DNA from: Paramicrobacterium chengjingii
Lineage (GTDB): Bacteria; Actinomycetota; Actinomycetes; Actinomycetales; Microbacteriaceae
Direction: 5' to 3'
Length of the DNA: 64,000 nt
Assembly: GCF_011751765.2 (NCBI RefSeq)
Contig: NZ_CP061169.1
Location: 2,480,001-2,544,000 of the forward strand
Shown here: positions 1 through 8,190 of the stretch, piece by piece
Layout of the letters: each line of letters starts with the position of its first letter
How positions within the stretch are numbered: the first letter of the stretch is position 1
Made by a program: the position numbers and the translations under genes
Notes under the pieces: model-generated
Told to the model about the DNA's origin: nothing
Seen by the model: only the letters and a program-made list of their open reading frames with translations
Database searches by the model: none

Positions 1-227
1 ATGCCGTCTGTGTAGATCTCCGTCGGCAGCGAGAGCGGTCCGGAGGTGTTGTAATCGGCGGGTGATTTGAACGAGTTGATCAGAATCATCAGAAACGGAA
101 CGGCGATGAAGAAGCCGATCACCACGGCGACAGCCAGAACGACCCAGTCGCTCGCGGTCTTGCGGTTCTTGCCGCCTGCACGGCGGATGGGTGCCCGCGT
201 GCCGGTTGTTACGAGTTCGGTAGCCAT
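1..227 (-). CDS. Carbohydrate ABC transporter permease, MalG type (partial, 3' part off window)
   Basis: N-terminal 75 residues of an inner-membrane permease of the MalG/binding-protein-dependent family. The start codon at 227 overlaps the stop of the upstream permease by one base (TGATG), which is typical translational coupling. After a basic stretch (RRAGGKNRKTASD) comes one hydrophobic segment (VVLAVAVVIGFFIAVPFLMI), then the INSFKSPADY stretch that follows TM1 in this family. The EAA loop lies outside the window. It would pair with the 227..1195 permease and the lipoprotein at 1269..2555 to import a sugar or oligosaccharide. The ATPase is not in the window. Confidence 0.9.
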   Translation of the reverse strand, partial: MATELVTTGTRAPIRRAGGKNRKTASDWVVLAVAVVIGFFIAVPFLMILINSFKSPADYNTSGPLSLPTEIYTDG

Positions 228-1195
228 CAGACCTGCTCCTCTTTGCGCTCGAGCCGGTTCTGGAAGGTGATGAATACGATGCTCACAATCGCGATCACAA
301 TGGTGAGCGCCGTGGCGATCGTGGCACCGTAGCCCACTTGCTGCGACTGGAAGAACTCGCTGTACGCGTAGTACGCGGGAACGATCGTCGACGTTCCCGG
401 CCCGCCTCCGGTGAGCGCGTATACGGGCCCGAACACCTTGAGTGCGGCGATGGTGCACGTGAGCACGACAACAAAGATCTCGGGGCGGATGATGCTCGCG
501 GTGATGGCGCGGAATCGCTGAAACCAGTTGGCGCCGTCGAGCTCGGCTGCCTCGTACAGCTCGGGATCGACGCGCTGCAGCGCCGCCATGAAGATGACAA
601 CCGGGTACCCGAGCTGCACCCAGATCATGATCACCATGATGCTGATGAGCGCCGTATCTGGGCTGCCGAGCCAGTTGTGCTGAAGATCTCCGAGGCCAAC
701 GGCCGCGAGCACATTGTTGAGTGCGCCGTTCTGCGGCCTCAATATCCAGCCGATCACAATCGCTGCGATCACTGACGGCATGATCTGCGGCAGGTAGTAG
801 GTTGCCCGAAGGAAGCTCGCGATCTTTCCGCCGAACTTACGCCCGATGAGGTCGAAGAGCATGGCGGCCAGAAGCAGACCGAGCAGTGTCGGTACCACGA
901 CCATGGCGAGAATCATCGCAATGGAATTGACGAACGATGTCCAGAACGTCTCGTCGCCGAAGAGCTTGATCCAGTTGTCGAGCCCCGTCCACTCCGGCGG
1001 CTTGATGCCGCGGTAGTCGGTGAACGACAGGTAGATGTTCCAGAACAGTGGAACAACGATGATCACGGCAAGCAGCGCCAGACCGGGAATCAGGTAGAAC
1101 CAATAGGTTCGCGAGGTCGCGCCGGGGATCATCCCCTCGGGCAGCCTGCGTCGTTCACGCGAGCGTGCGCCCGGAGCCGCAGCCGTTGTCACCAT
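227..1195 (-). CDS. Carbohydrate ABC transporter permease, MalF type
   Basis: A 322-residue membrane protein with about six hydrophobic segments. It has the cytoplasmic EAA loop of binding-protein-dependent permeases (EAAELDGANWFQRFRAI), where the ATPase docks. The N terminus is a short basic cytoplasmic tail (RSRERRRLPEG) before TM1. A GAAGGA Shine-Dalgarno lies 6 bases before the ATG. It is the middle gene of a binding protein - MalF - MalG operon. Substrate cannot be read from the permease; the divergent acetyl-esterase gene and shared operators suggest an acetylated plant oligosaccharide, which is inference. Confidence 0.93.
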   Translation of the reverse strand: MVTTAAAPGARSRERRRLPEGMIPGATSRTYWFYLIPGLALLAVIIVVPLFWNIYLSFTDYRGIKPPEWTGLDNWIKLFGDETFWTSFVNSIAMILAMVVVPTLLGLLLAAMLFDLIGRKFGGKIASFLRATYYLPQIMPSVIAAIVIGWILRPQNGALNNVLAAVGLGDLQHNWLGSPDTALISIMVIMIWVQLGYPVVIFMAALQRVDPELYEAAELDGANWFQRFRAITASIIRPEIFVVVLTCTIAALKVFGPVYALTGGGPGTSTIVPAYYAYSEFFQSQQVGYGATIATALTIVIAIVSIVFITFQNRLERKEEQV

Positions 1196-1227
1196 GAGTT
1201 GTCCTTCACGTCAGAGGAAAGAGTGTT

Positions 1228-1260
1228 CGGATGCTGCGGGGCAGCGCCCCGCAGCATCCG
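1228..1260 (-). promoter_or_regulatory. Intercistronic stem-loop between binding-protein and permease genes
   Basis: A perfect 15-bp stem with a 3-base loop (arms 1228-1242 and 1246-1260) sits between the stop of the binding-protein gene and the start of the permease gene. No T-run follows on the transcribed strand. In many sugar operons such a structure protects the upstream binding-protein message from 3' exonucleases or partly terminates transcription, so that binding protein exceeds permease; the position fits that role here. Confidence 0.7.
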
Positions 1261-1268
1261 CTGAAGCG

Positions 1269-2555
1269 TCAGCCGACGATGTCGTCGACGCCCGCCTGGT
1301 ACTGCTCGCCCAGCTGCTCTTGCACGTCGGCAGGTGACTTCGTGCCGTTCAGAAGCTCTTGCAGACCGGCGTTGAGCTCGTCGTAGAACGTCGCTGTCGG
1401 CCAGTCGGGGTAAAACGCAATGCCATCGCGCTCGGTGAGCGTGTTGAAGTTGGCGATGAGCTCCTTGCTCTCTGGGTCGATGTCTGCCTCGTCTGCCGCG
1501 ACGGGAACGCCGCCGTTGTTGCCGATGAGAGCCTGAATCTCGGGACGCATGGTGATGTCGATGAATGTGTACGCGAGATCCTTATTCTGCGCCTTCTCGG
1601 GTACAGACCACATGTTGCCTGCCGATCCCGGTGACATTTCGGCGCCGGGGAAGAGGAAGGTGCCCCAATCGGCATCCATCTCAGTGTTGAAACGGTTGTA
1701 CCACCAGCTTCCCGAGAAGAAGATGGGGTAGTCACCGCCGATGAACGCTGTGCCCGCATCTTCTGCCTTCAGGCCCGTCGAGTCCTTCGAGATATATCCC
1801 TTGTCTGTCCAGTCCGCGATGGTCTCTGTGGCATAGCTGATCTCGGGTCCGCCAAAGTCGACGTCGTCGGTGTACAGCTGGTACGCGTCGACCCAGTCAC
1901 GATCTGCCTTGGTCAATGCAAGCTGGTACCAGAGCTGCCCGAGCGGGTACTCGGCTGCGGCTTCGGACAGCGGCGTGATGCCCTGGTCGACGAATGCCTG
2001 CATGACACTCTCGAACTCCTCACGTGTCGTGGGAACCTCGAGGCCGGCATCGGCGAACATGTCTTTGTTGTAGTAGACCTCGACGTACTCGCCGTAGTTG
2101 GGAACGCCGTACCAGCTTCCCGACCCCATGACGCCGTCTTCGTCGTACATTGCCGTGGTCTGCAGCGACGGCGCAAGCTTCTCGTCCCAGCCGTACTTCT
2201 TGACCGGCTCGTCGAGGTTGGTGAGCAGTCCCTGGCTCGAGAGCAGCCCTGCTGTGGCGTTTCCCTTGTTGTATTCCAGAATGTCTGGTGCTTCGTCTGA
2301 GTTGAGCACTTGGCTCGCCGTCGAGCGGATCTGCTCGAAACTCTTCTCTTCGAATTCGACCGTGGCACCGGTCTCTTCTTCGAAGATCTTGATTGCTTCG
2401 TCCCAGGCGATGCCCATGGCGCTGTCTGCGTTCTCGTAGTGCCAGAGCACGAGTGTGTCTTCGTCATGGCTTGCTCCGGCCGAGCAGCCTGAGAGCGCCA
2501 TGGCTCCCAGTGCAACGGTGGCGATTGCTGTGGCCACCTTCGATTGGCGTTTCAC
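1269..2555 (-). CDS. Sugar ABC transporter substrate-binding lipoprotein
   Basis: A 428-residue extracellular solute-binding protein (family 1). The signal peptide has a basic n-region, a hydrophobic core and the lipobox LSGC, with Cys24 as lipidation site, so the protein is tethered outside the membrane. The body shows family features such as YYNKDMFADAGLEVP and GSWWYNRF. The start is GTG at 2555 behind a very strong AAGGAGGT site. It is the first gene of an operon with the two permeases. The promoter region is shared with the divergent esterase gene and holds two LacI-type operators, so induction by the imported sugar is likely. No matching LacI gene for that operator type is in the window. 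Confidence 0.93.
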   Translation of the reverse strand: MKRQSKVATAIATVALGAMALSGCSAGASHDEDTLVLWHYENADSAMGIAWDEAIKIFEEETGATVEFEEKSFEQIRSTASQVLNSDEAPDILEYNKGNATAGLLSSQGLLTNLDEPVKKYGWDEKLAPSLQTTAMYDEDGVMGSGSWYGVPNYGEYVEVYYNKDMFADAGLEVPTTREEFESVMQAFVDQGITPLSEAAAEYPLGQLWYQLALTKADRDWVDAYQLYTDDVDFGGPEISYATETIADWTDKGYISKDSTGLKAEDAGTAFIGGDYPIFFSGSWWYNRFNTEMDADWGTFLFPGAEMSPGSAGNMWSVPEKAQNKDLAYTFIDITMRPEIQALIGNNGGVPVAADEADIDPESKELIANFNTLTERDGIAFYPDWPTATFYDELNAGLQELLNGTKSPADVQEQLGEQYQAGVDDIVG

Positions 2556-2613
2556 GGATTTACCTCCTTGTAAGGCCCTGAGCGCCGAGATGATCGAGGG
2601 GAGATCGCCGTTT

Positions 2614-2629
2614 GTCTAAACGTTTCGAC
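2614..2629. promoter_or_regulatory. LacI-family operator-like palindrome, copy 1
   Basis: GTCTAAACGTTTCGAC is a near-perfect dyad (14 of 16 positions) with the central CG typical of LacI/GalR operators. It lies 58 bases before the binding-protein start and 150 bases before the divergent esterase start. Confidence 0.75.
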
Positions 2630-2645
2630 GCTGTGCTGTCGATGA

Positions 2646-2661
2646 GTCTAAGCGTTTCGAC
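2646..2661. promoter_or_regulatory. LacI-family operator-like palindrome, copy 2
   Basis: GTCTAAGCGTTTCGAC differs from copy 1 at one position. Centre-to-centre distance is 32 bp, about three helical turns, so two repressor dimers could sit on one DNA face and control both divergent promoters. Sequence differs from the operators around the LacI gene at 15082..16116, implying another regulator. Confidence 0.75.
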
Positions 2662-2778
2662 AGATGTTTCGCAAGGTATTTGTCGCATCAAACGACAAAC
2701 CCGTTTCTACGCTCTCCGCCGTGCCGGTACTCTGGATTGCGTCCTACCGCGCGCCCGCACAGAAAGTGACGTACATCG

Positions 2779-3741
2779 ATGTTCGTTGACATGCCCGAGG
2801 CCGATCTCGCCTCGTACCGCAGCACGCAGACCGACCCCGCCGACTTCGATGCGTTCTGGACGTCGACGCTGCAGCAGGCGCGCGACGCGGCATCCGCCCC
2901 CACTCTGACGCTCATCGACACGGGACTTTCCACGATCAACACCTACGACGTCACGTTCTCGGGCTTTGCCGGGCAGCCCGTCAAGGCGTGGCTGCGGGTT
3001 CCCGCCGCAGCAACGACCCCGCTTGTGACCGTCGTCGAATACGTGGGCTATGGCGGAGGGCGTGGCCACGTACACGAAAACCTGATGTGGGCATCGGCCG
3101 GGTTCGCACACCTGCTCATGGACACCCGCGGGCAGGGGTCTGCGTGGTCGACGGGCGATACGCCTGACCCCGATGGCACCGGTCCGCAGTTTCCTGGCAT
3201 GATGACCCGCGGCATCGACAGCCGCGAAACGTACTACTACCGTCGCGTCTTCACCGATGCTGTGCGCGCGCTCGAGACCGCGCGCGAGTTGCCGATGACG
3301 GATGCCGCTCGCACGGTGATCACCGGCGGAAGCCAGGGCGGCGGCATCACCGTCGCCGTCGCCGGGCTTGTGCCTGATATCGCCGCCGCAGCACCGTACG
3401 TGCCGTTCTTATGCGACTTCCGTCGCGCCACCGTCATCACCGACAATGATCCGTACAAGGAGATCGGCCGCTATCTCGCCGTGCACCGCAACAAAGTGGA
3501 GAGCGTGCACAAGGTGCTGTCGTACTTCGATGGCGTCAACTTCGCCCGTCGCGCAATCGCGCCGACGCTGTTCTCGGCAAGCCTCATGGACCCGACGTGC
3601 CCACCGTCAACGATCTACGGCGCGTTCAACGAATGGCGCGGCGACAAGCGCATGTCACTGTGGCAGTACAACGGACACGAGGGCGGCGGCCCGCTCGACC
3701 GCCAGTACGCGCTCGAGTTCTTTCGCGAGGTTCTCGGGTAG
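2779..3741 (+). CDS. Acetylxylan esterase / cephalosporin-C deacetylase family hydrolase
   Basis: A 320-residue AXE1-type alpha/beta hydrolase, the normal full length. Expected triad: Ser185 in GGSQGGG, Asp271 in SLMDPTCPP, His300 in YNGHEGGG. The N-terminal LASYRSTQTDPADFDAFW is typical of the family. There is no signal peptide, so it is cytoplasmic and would deacetylate imported acetylated xylo-oligosaccharides or similar esters. It is divergent from the sugar transporter operon and shares its operators, which supports a common substrate. Family assignment is firm; the natural substrate is inference. Confidence 0.9.
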   Translation: MFVDMPEADLASYRSTQTDPADFDAFWTSTLQQARDAASAPTLTLIDTGLSTINTYDVTFSGFAGQPVKAWLRVPAAATTPLVTVVEYVGYGGGRGHVHENLMWASAGFAHLLMDTRGQGSAWSTGDTPDPDGTGPQFPGMMTRGIDSRETYYYRRVFTDAVRALETARELPMTDAARTVITGGSQGGGITVAVAGLVPDIAAAAPYVPFLCDFRRATVITDNDPYKEIGRYLAVHRNKVESVHKVLSYFDGVNFARRAIAPTLFSASLMDPTCPPSTIYGAFNEWRGDKRMSLWQYNGHEGGGPLDRQYALEFFREVLG

Positions 3742-3871
3742 TCATGCTCAGCGCAGCGGCACGGGCTCTGCACGCTCGACGACCCTCATCGTGCGAGAAA
3801 CCACGGCACCACCGCGACTCTGACGAGAAAGAGCCCGATCATGCGCCCGCGCAACCGGATAGAGTGAGTGC

Positions 3872-4537
3872 GTGATTTCGGGCGAACGGCTATCGGAGAC
3901 CGGGCAATGGCTCGAATCGCGCGAGGGCACCCGCTGGTGGTTCGACAGCGGCGCACTCTGCCTCGATTTCGCCTACACCGGGCCAATGGGCGACGCCGGC
4001 GATGGACAGGCAGTCGGCTGGGAGCAGCTGGTGAACAGTGCAGACCTCGACGACTGGCTCGCGGATCGCAGCGCCGTGACGGCATCCACAGACCGCGATT
4101 TGCGCGACGCTCATACACTGCGCGAGGCGATCGCCCACGTCACCATCGCCCTCGCCTCCGGCAACCAACCGCTGCGGCGCGACATCGACCTGATCAACCT
4201 CTACGCGGCGACGCCCGACCTGCCGCCGCGGCTCCACGGCGGATCCCGCCAGGCGGGGCGCTCACTGCCCCGCGCGGCGCAGGCGCTGTCGACGATTGCG
4301 CGAGATGCCGTGGCCGTGTTCAGCGGCGAACGTGACGGAACAATCCGTGGCTGCGACGCCGACGACTGCGGTCTTCTCTACGTCGACACGTCTCGTGCGG
4401 GAACTCGACGCTGGTGCTCGATGCAACGGTGTGGAAATCGGCACAAGGTGCGGCAGCATCGGGCCAGGCAGCGTGCGAAGGCCGAAGCTCAGAACTTCTC
4501 GGCACCGCAGGCGGATTCTCAGCCGACCGCCCAGTAG
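3872..4537 (+). CDS. CGNR zinc-finger (ABATE-domain) regulator-like protein
   Basis: A 221-residue protein with an N-terminal ABATE domain (starting near WFDSGALCLDFAYT, with the conserved LDF) and a C-terminal zinc finger with the signature RRWCSMQRCGNRHKVRQHRAR-like block and an upstream Cys pair around CDADDCGLLYVD. Such proteins are presumed stress-related DNA-binding regulators of unknown target. Start chosen at GTG 3872. Its 3' end overlaps the convergent gene at 4519..5142 by 19 bp. No target gene can be assigned. Confidence 0.85.
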   Translation: MISGERLSETGQWLESREGTRWWFDSGALCLDFAYTGPMGDAGDGQAVGWEQLVNSADLDDWLADRSAVTASTDRDLRDAHTLREAIAHVTIALASGNQPLRRDIDLINLYAATPDLPPRLHGGSRQAGRSLPRAAQALSTIARDAVAVFSGERDGTIRGCDADDCGLLYVDTSRAGTRRWCSMQRCGNRHKVRQHRARQRAKAEAQNFSAPQADSQPTAQ

Positions 4538-5142
4538 CCGTCGTCGCCAAGCACCGGCACCAGCTCGCTCGCATCGACCTGTCCCGCGGCAACGACGGCG
4601 TCTCGTTTGCCGGAGGCAATAAGCCGCTGCCCCGCGGTAGACGCCGTGTACAGATGACCGACGGCACGTTCGAGCCCCGTAAACGCGGCGCTTGCAGCGG
4701 CCGCCTCGGGAGACGAATAGTCGATGCCCACTGCGGCGAGCGCGTCGATGACGGCGCCAGCCGCGAACAGCGTGTCGACGGCGAACCCTGAGCCGACGGC
4801 ATCCTGATGTGAATCGGCACCCAGCGACGTCTCCGCCACAAGGGCGACGCGCACACGCTCACCGCGTTGCACCTGATGCTGAAGCACGTGCTGAGCGACA
4901 GCCGTGCGGTTGCGCAGCGATGCGGCGACAACTCGAGCGCCCGATGCGTGAGCAGCATCCGCAATCGCCGCGTCAGCGGGCTCTCGCCCGAGCGACTCGA
5001 CAGCCGCCGAAATCTGGTGGCCGTCGGCAATTCCCTGCACCACGATGATGACTCCGGCACCGTCGGCAATAGCGGATAACCCCGCTGGCCCCCAGTCGAA
5101 ACGCACCTCGTACCGGCTCTGCTGATTGTCTGCTGTCGTCAC
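4519..5142 (-). CDS. 2-phosphosulfolactate phosphatase family (ComB-like) protein
   Basis: A 207-residue protein. Family features are the DWGPAGLSAI start, VIIVVQGIADG near the N terminus, GARVVAASLRNRTAVA, RVRVALVAETSLGA, and an acidic SGFAVDTLFAAGAVIDAL stretch. ComB of archaea and some bacteria removes phosphate in coenzyme M synthesis, but actinobacterial homologues lack that pathway and their substrate is unknown. The open frame continues to 5370, but that extension is Arg/Pro-rich and unlike the family. GTG 5142 gives a start matching family length. Tail-to-tail overlap with the CGNR gene. Confidence 0.75.
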   Translation of the reverse strand: MTTADNQQSRYEVRFDWGPAGLSAIADGAGVIIVVQGIADGHQISAAVESLGREPADAAIADAAHASGARVVAASLRNRTAVAQHVLQHQVQRGERVRVALVAETSLGADSHQDAVGSGFAVDTLFAAGAVIDALAAVGIDYSSPEAAAASAAFTGLERAVGHLYTASTAGQRLIASGKRDAVVAAGQVDASELVPVLGDDGYWAVG

Positions 5143-5233
5143 GCTTCCAGAATAGGCACGCCGTGCCCAGCTGCCGTGAAGTATTGCGCAGAATGACGCC
5201 GCACCGGATCGGCCTCGATCGGTTCCGGGTGGG

Positions 5234-5740
5234 TCAGTACCAGGTGGGCCCCTCACGCGGCTCGGGCACCACGTCGGCAATGATGCGGTCGTGCGGACGA
5301 CGATCCTCGGGCGCCGGCATGCGCATCGCGAGGCGGATGGCCTCCCAATCGTGGCGGCTGAGTTCGACAAGCCCAGGCCGCAGCTTCACGCCCCAGTTGC
5401 GACTGGAGGTGGTGAGATCGAGATGTGGCTTGAGCGGGTGGATCGGAGCCTCGACCGCCGGACGATACCAATCGATGCGCCGGCGCCATTGGCGAGCCGC
5501 CGCATCAACGCGACGATCCGCCGAATACACGTCATTGTCGGCGACACGACCGATGGCCGTAAACGCGCGCAGCGGCTCGCCGTCAAGCGTTTCGCGCGGG
5601 GAATAGTAGACAAGACCGTCTGCCTCATGCAGTCTGCTGATCGCCTCACGACTTCCGTGGTTCAGCTGCCCGATGCCCATGCGGACGGCATCGCGCACGT
5701 GATCGCGCTGCACCACTCCGAGCCAGAACCTGATAGCCAT
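5234..5740 (-). CDS. EVE domain-containing protein
   Basis: A 168-residue single-domain EVE protein. It starts with the typical IRFWLGVVQRDHV, followed by GIGQLNHGSREAISRLHEAD, GLVYYSPRE and LRAFTAIGRV. EVE domains are PUA-like and bind modified bases in RNA or DNA; in some contexts they accompany restriction or defence genes, but nothing like that is adjacent here. Starts 30 bp from the divergent gene at 5771, so promoters overlap. Function beyond modified-nucleotide binding is unknown. Confidence 0.88.
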   Translation of the reverse strand: MAIRFWLGVVQRDHVRDAVRMGIGQLNHGSREAISRLHEADGLVYYSPRETLDGEPLRAFTAIGRVADNDVYSADRRVDAAARQWRRRIDWYRPAVEAPIHPLKPHLDLTTSSRNWGVKLRPGLVELSRHDWEAIRLAMRMPAPEDRRPHDRIIADVVPEPREGPTWY

Positions 5741-5770
5741 GTGCCATTTCTACCCGAAACAGGTGACACG

Positions 5771-6298
5771 GTGCAGACTGAAGACATGTACGTGCAGTTG
5801 AAACTCGTGTTAGACGCAGACCCGGCCGCCGCGTGGCGCGCTCTGAGGTCGACGTCTGTCATGCGCGAGCTATATGCACCGTTCATCGGCGTGAACGCCG
5901 GAAACACCGCGAGCAAGACGCACTGGCAGAACACGACAGACGAGATTCCGCTCATGCTTGCTGGGCTCGTGCCGCTCGGCCGACAGCTCATCGAGCTCGA
6001 CTACGACGAGACAAGCCACCCCGGCGTTAAGATTCTGCGCGACACCGGATCTCCGGCGTCAGGTCCGCTGAGCGCCCTGCGCGGATGGAATCACCGCATG
6101 GCGGTCTCCGCTACAGCCGACGACCCGGGCCGCACCCTGTTTCGCGACAGGCTGACCTTTCACGGGCCTGCTGTTGGCGCATACTGGTACCCGCTGTGGG
6201 TGATGTGGCAGTGGCGCGGCTCACGACTTCGTGACATGGCACCGAACTGGGCATTCGACCCAGAATTGCGCGATGAGACGAGCACACAGCATCTGTGA
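5771..6298 (+). CDS. Conserved hypothetical protein, possible SRPBCC/polyketide-cyclase-like
   Basis: A 175-residue soluble protein. The opening VQLKLVLDADPAAAWRALRSTSVMRELYAPF resembles the first strand-helix of SRPBCC ligand-binding proteins, and the later GRTLFRDRLTFHGPAVGAYWYPLWVMWQWRGSRLRDMAP pattern fits the long C-terminal helix. Start set at GTG 5771 behind AGGTGA; ATG 5786 is the alternative. The open frame runs upstream to 5291 but that part overlaps the EVE gene. No ligand or pathway can be named. Confidence 0.65.
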   Translation: MQTEDMYVQLKLVLDADPAAAWRALRSTSVMRELYAPFIGVNAGNTASKTHWQNTTDEIPLMLAGLVPLGRQLIELDYDETSHPGVKILRDTGSPASGPLSALRGWNHRMAVSATADDPGRTLFRDRLTFHGPAVGAYWYPLWVMWQWRGSRLRDMAPNWAFDPELRDETSTQHL

Positions 6299-6467
6299 GT
6301 TAGACTGAACTCACTTGCGGGCAACGTTATGCCCCTTGCGTCGTAGAACGCTCCCTCTCCCCGGCAACGGGTCGATGACTTTCATACGGCGAACGAATGC
6401 GCGATCCCGCGCCTTCGCCACTCTTCCGCCCTCTGTGAAGTGCGGATCTCGATGCCTGAAAGGCACC

Positions 6468-7976
6468 ATGTCAGATAACACATTCGGCGCGCTCGGCGTG
6501 CCCGCTCCCCTCGTCACCGTTCTCGCGAAGGACGGCAAGACCGAGGCTTTTCCCATTCAAATCGACACGCTGCCCGACACGCTCGGCGGGCGCGACGTGC
6601 TCGGCCGTGGCCGAACCGGCAGCGGCAAGACTCTCGCGTTCTCCATTCCGATGGTCGCGCGCCTCGGCACGGATCTCGCCGGAGGCAAGCGCCGCCCCGG
6701 TCGCCCCCTCGCCCTCGTTCTCGCCCCGACGCGTGAGCTCGCCACGCAGATCGACGCCGTGCTCGCACCGCTTGCCGCCGCATACGGAATGAAGACGACA
6801 ACCATTTACGGCGGCATTAACCAGCGCCGCCAGGTTGAGGCGCTGAACGCCGGCGTCGACATCATCGTCGCCTGCCCCGGGCGGCTCGAAGACCTCATGA
6901 ACCAGGGTCACGTGCGGCTCGACGCCATTGAGGTCACCGTCCTCGACGAGGCAGACCACATGGCCGACCTCGGCTTTCTCCCCGTCGTCACGCGCATTTT
7001 GAACGCGACACCGGAAAATGGACAGCGGATGCTGTTCTCGGCAACGCTCGACAACGGCGTTGACAAGATCGTCAAGCGCTTCCTGCACAACCCGGTGACG
7101 CACTCGGTCGACGATGAGACAAGCCCCGTCGAAGCGATGACACACCATGTGTTCTTCGTCGCCGACGCCGACGCCAAGAAGTCACTCGTCGAGAAGCTCG
7201 CCGCTGGGCGTGGCCGACGCATTCTCTTCACCCGCACGAAGCACCACGCCAAGAAGCTGGCGCGGCAGCTGACAGCATCCGGAATTCCCTCCGTCGACCT
7301 GCACGGCAACCTGTCGCAGCCGCAGCGTGACCGCAACCTCGCTGCGTTCAGCGATGGCAGCGCCCGCGTGCTCGTCGCCACCGACGTGGCAGCTCGCGGT
7401 GTGCACGTCGACAACGTCGAGCTGGTCGTTCACGTCGACCCGCCCGTCGAGCACAAGGCATACCTGCACCGCTCGGGTCGCACGGCACGTGCCGGCAGCG
7501 CGGGAACCGTCGCAACGGTGTGCCTCCCGGTGCAGCGCGATGACCTCAAGAAGATTCTGCGGAAGGCTGCCATCACGGTAGCCCCCGAGGCCGTGACCGC
7601 CGAGTCACGCGTCGTCGTCGACCTCGTCGGCGAGGAGGCAGCGTACGTCAAGCCTCAACCGAAGCCGATTCAGCAGCAGGGCGGTGGCGGCACATCGCAG
7701 GGTGCCAACGCGCGTCGCAAGCGCGCGAATCGCGGAGGCGCGGATGCTGGCCAGCGCAGTTCTGCGCGCGGCGAGCGCAACGATGCACCGCGTCGTGACC
7801 GCTCAGGTCGCCCCGCTGCCGCGAAGTCGGGTTCCGGCCGTTCCGGTGCGCGCTCCGGCCAGGGTCGCTCTGGTCAGGGCCGCTCCGGTCAGGGCCGCAG
7901 CTCCGGCGCTCCGAGCGTGTACAGCACGTCGTCCTCTGGCGGCGAGCGTACGCACCGCCGCGTTTCCTCGCGCTAG
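6468..7976 (+). CDS. DEAD-box ATP-dependent RNA helicase
   Basis: A 502-residue DEAD-box helicase for RNA structure remodelling, probably in ribosome assembly or mRNA turnover. Walker A GRTGSGKT at 48-55, PTRELATQ, DEAD at 160-163, SAT in LFSATLDNG, and motif VI HRSGRTARAG are all present. The last 90 residues are a basic Arg/Gly/Ser tail with repeated GRSGQ units, as in RNA-binding tails of CsdA/RhlE-like proteins. ATG 6468 fits the family N terminus (FGALGVPAPLVTVLAKDG) and has GAAAGG upstream. The frame extends back to 6315 but the extra 51 residues look non-coding. Confidence 0.93.
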   Translation: MSDNTFGALGVPAPLVTVLAKDGKTEAFPIQIDTLPDTLGGRDVLGRGRTGSGKTLAFSIPMVARLGTDLAGGKRRPGRPLALVLAPTRELATQIDAVLAPLAAAYGMKTTTIYGGINQRRQVEALNAGVDIIVACPGRLEDLMNQGHVRLDAIEVTVLDEADHMADLGFLPVVTRILNATPENGQRMLFSATLDNGVDKIVKRFLHNPVTHSVDDETSPVEAMTHHVFFVADADAKKSLVEKLAAGRGRRILFTRTKHHAKKLARQLTASGIPSVDLHGNLSQPQRDRNLAAFSDGSARVLVATDVAARGVHVDNVELVVHVDPPVEHKAYLHRSGRTARAGSAGTVATVCLPVQRDDLKKILRKAAITVAPEAVTAESRVVVDLVGEEAAYVKPQPKPIQQQGGGGTSQGANARRKRANRGGADAGQRSSARGERNDAPRRDRSGRPAAAKSGSGRSGARSGQGRSGQGRSGQGRSSGAPSVYSTSSSGGERTHRRVSSR

Positions 7977-8000
7977 CGCGCTCCTCGAAACGAGGACACA

Positions 8001-8047
8001 GTGCCGGGACGAGGACGTTTTCTCGAGAAACGTCCTCGTCCCAGCAC
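8001..8047. repeat. Long inverted repeat / hairpin in intergenic region
   Basis: Arms 8001-8020 and 8028-8047 pair over 20 positions with one G-T wobble. The 7-base spacer contains CTCGAG, itself palindromic. A smaller CCTCG-AAA-CGAGG hairpin precedes it at 7983-7995. It follows the helicase stop by 24 bases, so it may terminate that transcript, although no T-run follows. Confidence 0.75.
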
Positions 8048-8190
8048 TTCTTCCTTCTCTCGGGGCGGCAGGCTGGCGAACTTCCGCGGCTGCCGCCCAG
8101 AACGCAATTGCTGATGGCCCGCACGGCATCGCCACTGGCGCAGCATCCGCTCGATTATGACCCGGCGCAAAGTCAGGGTACTTTCTCCCT

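Noticed and set aside
2707..3111. 134-residue minus-strand frame opposite the esterase gene
   Set aside because: Shadow of a high-GC gene: no ribosome site, Arg/Gly-rich translation, and the plus-strand AXE1 family match is clear.
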